64,000 bases of DNA from Dicyema japonicum. Its lineage: Eukaryota > Dicyemida > Rhombozoa > Dicyemidae. The position numbers and the translations under genes are program-made. The notes beneath the pieces are model-generated. The model saw nothing but the letters and a program-made list of their open reading frames with translations. It ran no database searches and was not told the DNA's origin. Shown one piece after another: positions 44,730 to 57,000 of this stretch. Location: NCBI GenBank assembly GCA_011109175.1, contig RDEW01000004.1, forward strand, positions 954,030 through 1,018,029, read 5' to 3'. Every line of letters starts with the position of its first letter. Within the stretch, counting starts at the first letter, position 1.

Positions 44730-47700
44730 ATGGGTGCTTCACTTGAAGATTCATACGTCCGTATTTTTAAGTTTAATTAGTCAATTACAGCTTACTTAGT
44801 CTCGAGGAAGAACTGGGAGCCAAGTCATTGTCCTTACATTGCAAGGAAGAGACGATCCAAGCTCTCAAAGCAAAGATTTCTGAAATCTACGTAGAATTTC
44901 ACAATTCCAAGGATGAGCTAACAAAGCAGACAGACATTCACAAATTATATTCAGAAAAATGTCGACAAAACATTGAGAATCTACTCGTTCAAATGAGAGA
45001 TATTTCGGGGATTAACAGTGCACTGGTCACGGATAATAAAGATTTGAAGTCACGTGTGTCTGTTTTGACCAATCAAATTGAGAATCTCAAGTCGTCAAAC
45101 ACGACAGTATGACAGATTTGATTACGTGGTAGACTTTAAAGGGCGTAATGGACGAAAATGAAAGTCTGAAAACTCAGATTGAAGATTTGACTAACAAAAA
45201 TGATATGAAATCCGCGGAAATTAACAAACTGGAGATCAAAATAATTGAATTTGCTAGAGAAATAGAGTTTTCAGAGGAAAAGGCTGAAAATGCCGTTAAA
45301 CAGTTCAGTAAACTCGAAGAAAGTCATTTGGTTGAGTTGAAGGAGATAACGTTTGAAAATAACATTATGTCGGAGAAGTACTCAAAAATGGAGGAGAAAT
45401 TATCAGAAATGGGAAATTTAACATCCCAGCTTGAAAGCACTAAAAATAACAATTTAGTGTTGGATAGAACCGTGAAACTGCTAAAAGAGGAGAATTTAGA
45501 GTTAACAGCCAAAATAGCGAACCTGGCCGTGTTCGCGGACGAAAGACCTTCTTTGGTTAATCAGATGCTTGTCGTTCAAAAGGCATATGAGCTGGCCACT
45601 AAAACGATTGGCAAGCAGACTGAAGAAATTGAACGTCTGAAGGCAGATTTTGAAAAAATTTCTAATATAAAACAGGAATATGAAGTATTGAACAGAAAGT
45701 TAATGGAAGATCAATCACATTTGCCCACAAATGAGGACTTTCTTAGAATTAAGTCTGAAAATGATCATCTCAGAGGCGTACTGATGGAAGCTGATAAAAA
45801 TTTTTCAAGTCAACTTAAAGTTGCTGAAACTGAAAGGAATAGCTTATTACTACAAAATGAGGACTTAAAGGAGGCCAATAAGTTGTCACTGAGTGATATC
45901 TCCATTTTGAAGGGCGAAAGGGAAGAACTCTGGCGAACTTCTTGCTTCCTCAATTCTAACCAAGAACAGCTGTTACTTCAGTTGAATCAGCTGATGTCGG
46001 ATAAAGATGTCTCTGAGGCCAAAATTAACGCCCTCCATAACGAGATGCGAACCCTGAGAGGAGATCTGAGTGAGCTGGAGAGCTGTAGGCAAAAGCTCAG
46101 TAAGGTATTATGTGAAAAGGAGGAACTCGAAAAGAGCTTGAATGTGATAAGGGGAAGAATTTAGAGTTTGAATGCGAAATCTTTGAGAATAAGAAAACAA
46201 TTGAGAATTTATGTGAGGAAAGAGAAAGTCATCGAATAATGGATTTAACTGGTAAAGTTTCTCAGGATGATGGAATAGTCAGAGGGCTCAGGAGTGAAAA
46301 TGAAGGATTAGTTAGTTACATCCATCAATTGAATGACTCTTACAATTCCCTGTGTGGTCATTCGAAGAACCTTCAATTGAGCTTAGTGGACATTACTGAA
46401 GAACGCGATCAACTAAGAAATACACGTGACCAACTGAATCATTTAATTCAGTCTCTTGAGGATCAGAGATCTTTACTGTCGGCAAAATTAACTCAGACGC
46501 AAGAAAATTACGAAGACTGTCTAAGAAATGAGGAATAAACTAAAACAAGAGGTGGATATATTGAAACTGAACTACGAGCAGTTGAGATGTGACCAACAGG
46601 ACAGCAGTTCTCTCAAAGAACGGTTATTTGTTATCGAGAATGAGAATAAATCGAATGAAAAGGCTGTAAATATTCTGCAATCTGAGAAAGAGCAGCAACT
46701 CAGACTCCTTAATTTGTTGGAACATAGAAATTTGTCACTACAGGAGGAAATAAATCAAATTAGAGCGGGATTTTTGGAATATTTGAAAGATGCTGGTTTG
46801 GCCGAACATGAGGAGACTTTGTTATACCAAACAGAATTTTAATGGGAGACAGAAAAGTCCCCAATGAAAGCCATAGTAATGCTTGAGGATGGGAGAAAAA
46901 CTGGATGATAGAACTCTAAGTCTCTTGAGGACTTAATAGGATAAATTAGTGAGATCAGTTAATTTGCTCGAACATCATTAATTCATTATTGAATGCAAAC
47001 TGGAATCAACTGAACGAGGAATATATTGCTTCATTAAAGGAATTGGAGGGTATCAAGGAAGAGAGAGACTTACTAAGAATTACATCTGAGGAGTCTAGAA
47101 AAGACAAGAATATTCTTACTGATAGAATTTTGAAGTTGGAAACTGAAATTGAGTCGAATTACAATAATTTAGCAAATTTAAGAGCCGAAATTGATAATTT
47201 GATTGAATCCAGAGATTTCTTAGCCATCAGGAACACCTCATTGTCGACAAATTTAACCAATATTAAAGAAAATTATGAGGATTACCTGAAAGATCTGGAT
47301 GTTGAGAGGAGAGAAAGGGATATATTTAATTACGATCACCTAAAATGTCTTGAAAGGGACAAAATTGCCCTCAGCCAGCGTATATTCGAGTTGGAAAGAA
47401 GAAAATGTGTCACGTGGCAAACCGTGACTGCTTTATTGGCTGAGAAAGAACAGCTGCTGCAAACATTGAATTCATTTGAATGGAAGAATTCTGTACTGGA
47501 AGCCAACATAAAGGAGTGGTTCCCTGATTTTAGGTTTGATTCGGGAAAATTGGAAGATGACACAATTTTGGATGTCAAAACAGAATCTTCCGAGATAGAT
47601 AGTTTAAATGGGAAAAAATTGAGGGAGATTGAATCGAGTAATGTGGAGACACTACATCATAATTTGTGTTTGGAAGGCACTAAAGATGAGTACCAAGAGT

Positions 47701-48249
47701 GGGATAATAGATTAAATTTGGAGGAATGGAATGAGAATTCAGTCTCTCGTATTCAAGTTAATGAGGAACCCTTTAATGATCTAAGGAATCAAATTTATGG
47801 CTTGGAACAATCTAACTACGAATTGGCACTGAAACCTCAGGAGATTAATATGCTCAGAGAATGTAATGTTGAACTTGAGGACATTATTTTTAATCTACAA
47901 AATTCTGAATGTGCTGTCGAGGGATCTAACTGTGATGAACTTGAGTCCACTAAAATGTTCTTAAAGTCTTCTCTTGGTGAACAGTCTTATACTACTGAGC
48001 CACAAATATCGACAACATATTCCTCTTAGAAAGTGACCTTCAGAGATCTGATTTGGGTATGTCAAACATCTCTGAAGGCTATCCTCCTGGTGAAGAAAAA
48101 AGTAAGGAATTTGACTGCAAATTGTATGATTTGTTGTTTTATTTAGAATAATCGACGAAATATTTAGTAATTCATTTAGCGATTCGTGGTCTGTTGCCAA
48201 TAAGCACACTCAGAATTATGAGGACATTTACACTCATGTATATATATAA
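44730..48249 (+). CDS. Long coiled-coil protein, unassigned
   Basis: Nearly continuous heptad-rich, Glu/Lys/Leu/Asn-rich sequence of roughly 1,100 residues. The start MGASLEDSYVRIFN is joined to LLSLEEELGAKS by a 20-nt intron (44771-44790); another of 26 nt lies at 45107-45132 and one of 23 nt at 48124-48146 leads to the C-terminus ending IYTHVYI. No non-coil domain was recognised, so function is unknown; centrosomal, Golgi or motor-adaptor roles are only possibilities. Frame breaks at 46130-46133 (AAAA) and 48000-48001 (CC) are each explained by one missing base; another near 46535, and a poor stretch at 46845-46985, remain unresolved. Confidence 0.75.
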
Positions 48250-48349
48250 TAATAGAAAATACCACCATCATCAAGGAAATTAAACAAGTGCTATGTAATT
48301 TTTATTTTAATAAAGTTTGTCTATTTTCCTCCTCTAAGATTTAGTCAAC

Positions 48350-48640
48350 CAGGTAGTGGTTACCACATTTAACTGTTGTTTCGATTACCACATTATTACT
48401 TGGTCAAAGGATTTTCATCTCCACTTGGTCGTCTTCAATTAGTAGAAATATCATTGGATCCAATTAACTCAGGGACTCCAATATCTGGCATTCAAAAATC
48501 CTTCTCTTCCCTATTTCAGTTGATAGGTTCTCAGCTACCTGGAAAGGTTACGTCCCACTCCTATTAGATAACTGATAAAACCTCTTTCAGTTGGAATAAT
48601 GGTTAATTACCTGGTGATGAAACCCTGGAACTCTATGACT
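48350..48640. repeat. Unclassified dispersed repeat (copy 3, diverged)
   Basis: Shares TCATTGGATC, GGCATTCAAAA and surrounding words with the copies near 8.65 and 39.65 kb, but is more diverged. Confidence 0.45.
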
Positions 48641-48749
48641 AGAACGATTCGGTGTAAATATTATGTCGCGAGCCACAGACGTTACCTTTGACAGCTAAAA
48701 TTAATGTCAATCATTGTCAAAAAAATAATCAATTATTTAAACATTAACT

Positions 48750-49592
48750 AATTATTGATAAATATCATTTTAGGGCGTTTAGAATGCACCTTCTTCACAA
48801 ATCCCTTACTATCTTTAATTGTTGGACAAATTTGCCACAATTCAGCAATATTATCTACACTTTCCAGGTTGTCTTCTGTCTCCGTAGAAGTATTTTCAAC
48901 AATGTCGTTGCACCCCGGAATCCCTCGATATCTCTGAAACGGACTAACACCTACAAAAAAATGAAAGCACAAATTTACCTGTGGATGAGTGAAACGTTTG
49001 ATTGTATAAAAACACAGCCTTTCGAATGTGCCTTATCCACTATTTCTTGTCATCCGAAACCATCATTTTCAATAAACTCCGTGTGATTGTCTGTTGAATC
49101 TTTCAACAATCCCTTGACTCTGGGGATTGTTAAGTCTTCATCATTTTGATTCTCAAATCTACAATAATAACTAATAAACTTTAAACCTTTCAATTTGAAA
49201 TCTCTCATTAGGCAAATCAGCAACAATATGACTTAAATCGTCATATTGTTTGAGAGGCACTGTAAACTTGCAAACATTTCAGTCTTTTACAACTTGACGA
49301 ATAACAGTTCTTTTGATAGCGCAAAATCTCAGAGCCCACAGTGATATGTCTGGTGAATCTCCTGAGAAATAGTCCTCATTTCTTCTTTACTAGTTAAGGG
49401 AATCACAAGTTTGTGAAGTACGTTAACAGCTTTCAAATATAGCTTTTCATCAATAACAATAAAATTTTTAGCTTTCTTTTTTATTCGGTACCTCATTTGT
49501 TTCGCAATATTCATATCTTCATCATTAAGGATGAATTTTAGAAGTTTGTACTCTTCATTATCTTTGACAACAGTTCTGGTACTAGGCATCAT
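48750..49592 (-). mobile_element. Integrase-domain relic (Ty3/Ginger/KRBA2-like)
   Basis: Minus-strand frames give an H2C2-type N-terminal segment (LYLKAVNVLHKLVIPL, ISQEIHQTYHCG), then AIKRTVIRQVVKDW and LPNERFQIE, then NPQSQGIVERFNRQS (catalytic Glu motif) and GVSPFQRYRGIPG. The segment carrying the catalytic Asp residues is missing and the frame is broken. It could come from an LTR element or a Ginger-type DNA transposon. Confidence 0.55.
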
Positions 49593-49699
49593 GTCAAAGT
49601 GAAGAAATTTTCTAGCGTGGATTATTATTTTATGTTCAATAAATTAGATTAAATTTTTTATAAAATAATATTAATAATAATTATTAATGTTATCGTAGA

Positions 49700-50745
49700 A
49701 TTAATCTTCAGTGGAGGTCTCGATGGCTTGCAGCACATCAAGGATCTCACAGATGGGGCTACTGCGAAGCTGGCTGCAACCTTGTCAAATCAATTACAAA
49801 ACTGGTTATGCGTATTTTGAATTGAGATATGCAAGGGAGCTTCTTGCAGCGCACATCTACTGGCATTCAAAAAACCCGAAGGTGGGGTCCGCCTCATCGA
49901 ACTATTTCAGAAGACTCACAGGTAAAATCGCATACAGTATGCCCGATAATATCTGAAAAATTTCCCCCTCCAACAAGGGGTCGATGTAAGGAACGGATGC
50001 GAGGCGGCGGTGAATGCCACGAGGTGCTTTTTCTGGACAGAAAGACGAACAAAACCCACACATGGGGGTTAAGTTGGACATCTGCAATACCTCCAATTCA
50101 CTGCCGTGATCAAATTTTCGAAACTGCAAGCAAACCAGCCCCGGAACTTATTCTTACCTCTTTTAGGGAACCAACTCCACTTATTTTCTGTGACAAGATT
50201 ATCTGTTCGGAGACTAGAGTCTAATAAGGGACCCACTGGTCCACTTCTCTTTGCTCTGGCCATTGTTCGATCTATCAACCTCTGGTATCTTAATAATTGA
50301 AGGGCCGTGGAGAAATGTTCTTGACGTTCTGTCACGTCGTGCCGACGAAACCTCGGATTTGAGATAAAGAAATAGGAACTAATGAATATCACATACTCGG
50401 AGAGTGATTTTATCAACGAGTCTTTCAACTCGGTACTACCTCGTACCTAGAAAGTGGACATACTTTCTTGGGTGTCAACTTTACGAAAAGGAACTGAAAA
50501 GCCATCTATTTACAAAAAAATGAACTTTTCTAGAGTTAGGGAAAGACTCTCCTTACTCAATGCTCATTGTTGATGTATTCGTCGAACATTATGCCGTTAT
50601 GGAAAGATCGTCGATGTCAAAGGGCTACATTTCCTTTCGTGCAAAAGGAGTGCGGGCAGAGAACCACGTCACGCTGCTATGAACAATATTGTTATGCACA
50701 CCCGAATGCTAAGAAAAAGTTTGAACGAAGGACAAGGATGCTTCG
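49700..50745 (+). mobile_element. Family F retroelement with RT part (copy 6)
   Basis: The only copy here that keeps the reverse-transcriptase region. Plus-strand frames read GGLDGLQHIKDLT, CSAHLLAFKKPEGGVRLI, GVDVRNGCEAAVNATR, VKLDICNTSNSLHRD, PTPLIFCDKIICSE, KGPTGPLLFALAI and WYLNN, then a thumb relic and CRYGKIVDVKGLHFLSCKRSAGR with RHAAMNNIV. WYLNN replaces the usual WYLDD, so the catalytic Asp pair is lost or deleted. Multiple frameshifts. Confidence 0.82.
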
Positions 50746-51107
50746 GAGAGCTAATAGGATGATTAACTTGTACGGAAGATTAATTTTAGCCAAAATGAAG
50801 ATCTTCCAAAATTGCTGACTTTTAGGACTGGGTCAAATTTTATTAAAAAGTTTATTCATGCGGGAGAATCCTGATCAGTTCGGAAGGACACCCCGATCTA
50901 GTTCCTTCATCACTATTCCTCCGAGATACTACCAGAAACGATGGAATTGCTGGCGAATCATTCTATAAGAATTCGAAAAATGTTAGAGGCTGGGATCACC
51001 TAGTTGGCTTTAACACCACCTTTTTCGATGGTCTTTGGGTTATAAATATATTAACTAAAATGTTATTTATTTTATCTAAATTTAAAAATTTGAAATACTT
51101 GATGTCC

Positions 51108-52730
51108 TTAAAAATCGGTAACCGGGCGACTTTGAGAACTGATTTTTTGTTTATGGACTATAAATGTTTGATGGATTAATACTCGCATTTTCTCTGATAA
51201 TTCTTGGCTGTTGAGCTGACTCACGTCTTCGTCATCAATGCTAGTGATCCAGTCTCCAATTCTTAACTTACCATGTGAATATTTTGGATCCTATTTGTTT
51301 GATATAAAAATACAATAAAAGTCAGATACGTTCCTGGACTATTTTCTCGGTTTTCTATGGTAATTCCGTTTTTCCAGTTTTTATTGAGTGTAATTGAATT
51401 TACTTGATATTTTCCATCAAAGGACGAGTCTGACTTTTTTCCTCGAAGAATAAGAAATTTGTATTCTTCCCTATATTGTTTGAGTAAGTCCACTATCTCC
51501 GTGTTTGTGAGAAATGCCAGGTTTATTCCACTATAGTAAGGATAATTAATAGAAGTATCTTTAGAATTTGGTCCCCAACGTTTAGTCTCCCGTCATCAAA
51601 GGCTGCTCCCTTAAAACAAATATCTATAATAATTATTCCACCCTAAAGTTATTGCAAGAAATTTACAATATTTTCATCAATCCCCCCAATGATTTTTAAC
51701 CCCACTTTCTTATTATTAGATGGGAAGCTAATGAGCGAGTTTGTGCCTTCGACGATCTTCACAGTTTTACTATTCTTTTCTTCGGGGGAATTTACTTCAA
51801 AGCAAACTCCATTCTTCTTTTTGGGCAGTAAAACATCAACCCCCCGTGGAAGATTCTTCAGTTTTCTAAACATTAACGCAAGAAATACCGCAATCCTACG
51901 ACATACCATGATTTAGCCTTGATGGCTTTAATATTCCCAGCAGCCACGACGTGATTTTGGTTTTCCATCGTTATTTCATTAACCTTGACCAATAATGACG
52001 AAACTACTTGGAGAAGTTCGTCATCAACAGCGAATGTTTCCAAGAGGGGACTGTTATTCAATATTTTGTTGACAAAGACGCCATGTTTTGATTTGTCCTT
52101 ATTTTTCCCACTCAACTTTATTCCAAGTCCACATTCCGAGTAATCGACCTTTTTATAAATAATCTCTCCGTCTAAATGACTGTACTTGCTCATCATTTCA
52201 TCTTTTGAGTGAATCACTCCAATTTACCTTCCGTCGTTTCAAAATGTCCATTTATTTGAATACCTTCTTCCATTTGCTAAAATTATATTTTTAGTACGTC
52301 ATCAATGTAAGCGTATTTCTGAATTACAAGAGTGAGACTATTTTCGGCATTTTTTATAATATTTTCGGCTTCTTTACAATTCAGTTGATCAGCCGGAATA
52401 CCCTCAATCTAATTTGATCATCATAATTCTACCTTCAATATTCTGTCCCCTTCCTAAGTCCATAATCGATGGCAGCACTACTGTTGGATAGAACTCTGTA
52501 TATGTAGATCCCTTCGCAATTAGGAACATTGGCCGTGTTAGAGTAAACTAGTCCACGTGATTAATATTGAAACCCAATATGCTTAACCCAAATGATCCGT
52601 AATTTGACTTTATGAGAGTAATCCGAGTCGGAGTCTTCCATTTTACATGAGAACTTGTAAATTAGTAATCAGAAACCTTAAGAATGTATTTGGTAATTTG
52701 TCCTTCATAATTGTCACAGAAATTCTCATC
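51108..52730 (-). CDS. Multi-PDZ-domain scaffold protein
   Basis: Scaffold that binds C-termini of membrane or junction proteins. At least four PDZ-like units can be seen on the minus strand: RITLIKSNYGSFGLSILGF with EGIYIYRVLSNSSAAIDYG; CGLGIKLSG with HGVFVNKI and DDELLQVNEITMENQNH; VKIVEGTNSLISF with KVGLKIIGG and GRLNVGDQI-type sequence; and KYSHGKLRIGDWITSIDDED. Supported introns are 24 nt (51984-52007) and 23 nt (52654-52676). A single missing base in the CCCC run at 52447-52450 breaks the first domain. Arrangement resembles MPDZ/PATJ-type proteins but is shorter. Start MRISVTIM and stop at 51108 are best guesses. Confidence 0.75.
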
Positions 52731-53440
52731 CTAAAACCACTAATTGGTATATTTTACGATTATAACAATTTATAATAATTTAATGCATGGTTGCATAATT
52801 TTCGTTAATAACTTTAATCAACCATTTGACGAAACAACACCACAAAAATTAGAGTTATTCGCAGACGTCTGGAGTACTTAGTCACATCACTATGGAGTTG
52901 GTTTAAACAGACTTGCTGAAACACTAACTCAAAGTGACCTCAATGGCTTTTCAAAATATTGACCTTATTATCATTATAATACTCTTTTCTGGAAGCTCGG
53001 AACCACGAACATATTCATGACACAGAACAACTGATCAGGTTTCCTTGGCCTGTGAAGACAACTGAGGAACAATTTGGAAGCAAAATTACTAATATGGAGG
53101 AATGCCGATCGATCATGTTGAAGGATATCCTGAGTTCAGATATTTCCGACAACTCTAGATTATCTTAATACCCTTGTGGAGGTCTTGTGGGTTAAATAAT
53201 ATGTTTATCGCCAAAAATAAAATTATATTTTATCAAAAAAAGCTACATAGGAATTTAGGAAAACTCGATAATACTTAATTTAAGGGTTTCGGTTTGTTAT
53301 TTTCCACAATTATGAAAAATGTAAAAATTATTATAAACAACATGCGTAAAATCTATTTTTGGTGAGGTGGTGACGTGTCTCGTTTCTTCTCTGTTAAGAA
53401 AAATCTCTAAAAAGCGAAAAATACAAGAGAATATGCTTTT
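52731..53440. other. Intergenic
   Basis: No gene seen. It includes a 27-nt stretch (53326-53352) shared with the 3' tail of the family A LINE at 6096-6122, so an element end lies here. Confidence 0.4.
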
Positions 53441-53454
53441 CCTAAGTTTCTTGC

Positions 53455-53580
53455 GTTTAATGCTAGAGGAAACCTCAGTTAAGAAATACTCTCTGTGATG
53501 ACCTAGAAAGATATAACGTTTCTATTGGCTGTATACAAGAAACGAAAATAAGTACTATCTCTATGAAAACCATGAAAATA
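53455..53580 (+). mobile_element. LINE AP-endonuclease scrap
   Basis: Plus-strand translation gives FNARGNLS, then LCDDLERYNVSIGCIQETKIST in a shifted frame, the N-terminal signature of a LINE endonuclease. Only about 120 nt are left. Confidence 0.5.
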
Positions 53581-53635
53581 TCGACTAATATGCCTATCCA
53601 TTGATTCACCATTCACAGAAAACTATCATCTGACA

Positions 53636-54540
53636 TCAGTCACATTTGGTTGGTGAATGACAGGATCTGCGTAATTCAGATCCGTGACTATGGCGAGAAA
53701 ACAACTTTATATCTCCATACATAATAGGTAATTCGTCGTATACGTTGGTTCCCCATTTCCCGGACTTCCCATCGTTATTTTCGGAAATTTTCAGTAGTTC
53801 TTGGGAGGCCTTCTGCCTGTCTGTCGTGTACATTTCCAAATTAAACAATGGTCTTCTTCTCCTTCCACGTTGCAAGGGTCTGATCCATGTTGTCTCAAAA
53901 TAGGTCAGAAAATCTCCCAACATGTCATCAGTCTAGTCATCTATAGTTTCAAGGACTTGAGGTACAGGAACAAATGCCAGTGCTTGAATACTTTTAATTA
54001 AGATTGCATTTGCTGGGTCATTATACCATACCTGCAGTCCTGGATTTTGTATTTTACGCCATAAACACTGCCCACAGTGAAAGTAGCAGCCATACACATT
54101 TGCATTTGGAAAAATTTAAGTTTATCAGTTAGAACATTACCGTCTTGTACGTGCAAGGGTTTCTTTTTTGGGTAGCGCACAAGCAGCATTAATAGGGTAT
54201 GTGCTTAAACAATTTTGGATAACTGTGGATGTAGTTTCTTCAGAATCTTTCGCTCTCTTCTTTATCGTATTGACAGTTTTCAGCGCATGTAAACGTCCTG
54301 CATTTGGTGGATGTTCGTGTGGTGTCATAGTTCATTAAGTTCTTCGTTACAGTTCTTACTCTGCCTTTGCATTTTTCTTTCAGCTCATCTCCAATATATG
54401 ACATTGTCTCTCTGTCTAATGTACGCATAGCCATCATGCAAAAGTTTTCTCTTTCCACGAGTGGTTTGTGTAAATTCCATTTTTTACCGTTATTAAAATA
54501 CATAGTGTATTTCTTGATCATTTATGCTTAATTGAATTGT
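53636..54540 (-). mobile_element. MULE-type DNA transposon, core deleted
   Basis: Minus-strand pieces: a FLYWCH-like N-terminus with KKWNLHKP, KCKGRVRTVTKN, HEHPPNAGRLHALKTVNTIKK and ALPKKETLARTRR, then TYFETTWIRPLQRGRRRRPLF with ISENNDGKSGKWG, typical of the C-terminus of MULE transposases (YFE.TWIG..RGRRR.PLF). The central DDE region is missing. Terminal inverted repeats were not identified. Confidence 0.65.
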
Positions 54541-54544
54541 CGGC

Positions 54545-55390
54545 CAAATGTCCTAGTACTGTTTGGCAATATGGTTTGCTTTATCTTCTAGGGTTTTGTT
54601 AATAATGACCCTCGTTGTCGCAGATTTTCAGCGGCTTTTTCGCAGTTCCTCGTGTAATTTAACAGCAGAAAACATTCGTCTTCCATACTGACAGTTCTCA
54701 ATTTGTATATTGTCCGAATATTTGTGGCAGAGGTAATTTGAATGTGATATTTGAATACGTTTTCTCTTTAATGCACTTTTATTAGAATTTGAACTTTACA
54801 GTTTCGAACGTTTTTCCTTCTGCTGTTCCGACAATTCTCTTATTACTGGGTCATGAACAATACGTCTATTTCGGTCTTTTTCCTTCAACAGTTTCTGTCG
54901 CCGACAGTTTTAAGATATCCAAGATCTTCCCAGGGGTAGTCTAGGGGTGCTACTTATTTCAACACCCCACGACCGTTTAGAGACATTTTGTTGGTATCTC
55001 TTTTGCCAAGTGTTAAAAGTCAACAATTCCACAGCCAAACGACTATTTAGAGATGTACTTTTTCTCTTTACTGCTTCAATTACGAAGTGTAGTTTAAGAT
55101 TTAATCTGGCCACTGTTAATTTATGGTCATTCTCAGTTATAGTTCCTCCATAACTCCTAGAGTCAGACAACAGTCTCTTAGATTAGGCAGATATAATCTA
55201 TTTGGTTATAAATATATGTGTTGTCGACGTCTTTGGACCTTCTTGACAGATCTTCAGATAGTTGCTCCCTCTTGATTAGAGATGAGAGGCCTCGAACGTT
55301 GTATGTAGCGATGGTGAACAAAGAGTTTGAATTTAAGCATGATAAAGACATAATTTTTACAGGGAAAAACAGAAGCACATCACCACTTCA
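54545..55390 (-). mobile_element. RTE-like LINE, endonuclease and linker relic
   Basis: The minus strand encodes TIATYNVRGLSSLIKREQL (endonuclease start), SRSYGGTITENDHKLTVARL (endonuclease end, SDH-like), then a charged linker with ELSEQQKEKRSKL and QYGRRMFSAVKLHEELRKS. This order is that of RTE-type LINEs. It is cut at 54.54 kb by the MULE relic, and no RT follows. Confidence 0.68.
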
Positions 55391-55512
55391 ATCAAAGAGT
55401 TAGCTTATTGTAACTTTTCATTAAAAAATAATGATTTAAGAAATAAAAAATATTATATTTAACGTAAATAAAATTAATATAAAGTTTGAATAAAATATTA
55501 ATAGTCACGTTC

Positions 55513-56111
55513 ATGGCTGTGGCGTTAGACTGTGAATTTGTGGAGGTCGATTACTCCAGATCTGGTCTAGCCAGATGCAGCATCACTGACTACTCGGGGG
55601 AAGTGATTTTTGATGAATACATCAAACCAAATGGTGTAATTACGGATTATAGGACTCGATACAGCGGAATTTGTAAGGAACACATGGATTCAGCCATATC
55701 TTACTACAAGGCTAGGACATTGATTTGGGAAATTATTAAAGTACTTTATTGCCTCATTTTTAGGAGAGGGTTGTCGTTGGACATTCTTTGGATAACGATT
55801 TCAAGGCAATGCAACTTTCAGTCCCCGCGTATATGAGACGAGACATTTTCTTTTCTCGAGAATTAAGGAAGATTATGAAAAATGGGGGATCAAATAAGTT
55901 ATCCCTCAAATCAATGTCACAGCAAATCTTGAATCGAAACATTCAGTCGGGACACCATTGTTCCGTTGAGGATGCCAGAGCCGCTCTTGATCTTTTTAAG
56001 TACATTTATTCTACGAAGGGACACTGGGATGTGGTCGAAATGGATGAGATTAGGTTTAAGGACTCAAAAAAGTATTCGCATTTATTTGATGATTTTTATT
56101 GGAACAATTGA
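55513..56111 (+). CDS. ISG20-like DEDDh 3'-5' exonuclease
   Basis: Single-strand RNA/DNA exonuclease of the ISG20/AEN/REXO4 group. Two exons (55513-55740, 55764-56111) flank a 23-nt intron, giving an intact 191-residue protein, about the size of ISG20. All five catalytic residues are visible: ALDCEFVEV (D and E), VVVGHSLDNDF (D), and SGHHCSVEDARAAL (H and D). The LARCSITDY, YIKPNGVITDYRTRYSGI and RRDI motifs fit the family. Start chosen at the ATG just before AVALDCE. AATAAA follows the stop within 15 nt. Which family member it is cannot be fixed from length alone. Confidence 0.93.
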
Positions 56112-56537
56112 TTTTATTTTTAATAAAAATTTATGTTTTTTGTCAGAAAATGCTTTACGTGTTTTTATTTGTCTTTTCTGTGATTTAATAAAAGTTTGTG
56201 TTTTATTGCCGGTTTGGAAAGGTCTCATCTACTTTGCAAATATAAAGAGTCACTATTGGGTCATTTGAGGTGATTTTTAACTTTACCTGACTATGGGACG
56301 ACCACTGCCCGACCGGCATACGAAATGAGTTTTACATTTATTTACTTCACTGAAATGATTTTTACAATGCCAGATATGGATGGACGTAAAGTTCCTTTGA
56401 CCTGTCTTTTCTATTATTTTTTAAAATTTTTGTGGAACGTAAACCACCCAAGCAACCTGACGGAATTCTGTTAGAGGAGAGAGGAAGAAATTATGGGACC
56501 TGTATCAATTCCCTTTCCCTACCAACATTATAGGGAG

Positions 56538-56845
56538 CATGGTAAATGCATTCTCCACAGCAGAAAAGGCAGAGAATACTAATGGAAGAAGTAGGAAGGG
56601 TTCTTTTACCGGTTCACGTTCCACACATATGCTTTCAAAATATATTGCTACAAGTCAAAAACTCATTAAAATTCAATAGCTCTTCAATCGATTTCTGTTG
56701 CTTTTCAGAACTTGGGGTTGACCACCTTGAGGAGATAGACCTTACGACCAATATACGACGTAGGACCTGTGATTGTAAGTTACTAATTCCTAATGATTTT
56801 ATTTGTAGTTCGTGTGAACAGAAATTGTTAATATTTGTTATTTAA
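56538..56845 (+). other. Possible small gene, unrecognised
   Basis: An ATG at about 56539 opens MVNAFSTAEKAENTNGRS and continues to HMLSKYIAT, where a 26-nt GT-AG interval could be spliced. Another frame ends LGVDHLEEIDLTTN with RRTCDCKLL and FICSSCEQK, whose CDC and CSSC could bind zinc. The frames do not join cleanly and I recognise no family. Confidence 0.25.
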
Positions 56846-57000
56846 AATGTTTGATGTGACTTCTAAGTGAGACAATTTGTGATTTAAGACTTTGTATAGT
56901 TTGTTCAAATTCCTATTATAATTCATTACTTTACTTGTCTAACTGATGAAGGCAACCTGTTCATGGTTGACTCCTCGAATTCTATTCTTTGTTGACGAAG

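Noticed and set aside
218-48249. Programmed frameshifting like that in Euplotes ciliates
   Set aside because: The breaks lack the AAA-TAA type slippery stop context, and TAA, TAG and TGA all act as ordinary stops; homopolymer sequence errors are simpler.
49711-49956. 81-codon plus-strand frame as a small gene
   Set aside because: It overlaps, in another frame, the GGLDGLQHIKDLT and KKPEGGVRLI motifs of a family F reverse transcriptase.
55486-55512. Upstream extension of the ISG20-like protein
   Set aside because: There is no ATG before 55513 in that frame; the family normally starts only a few residues before the first catalytic motif.
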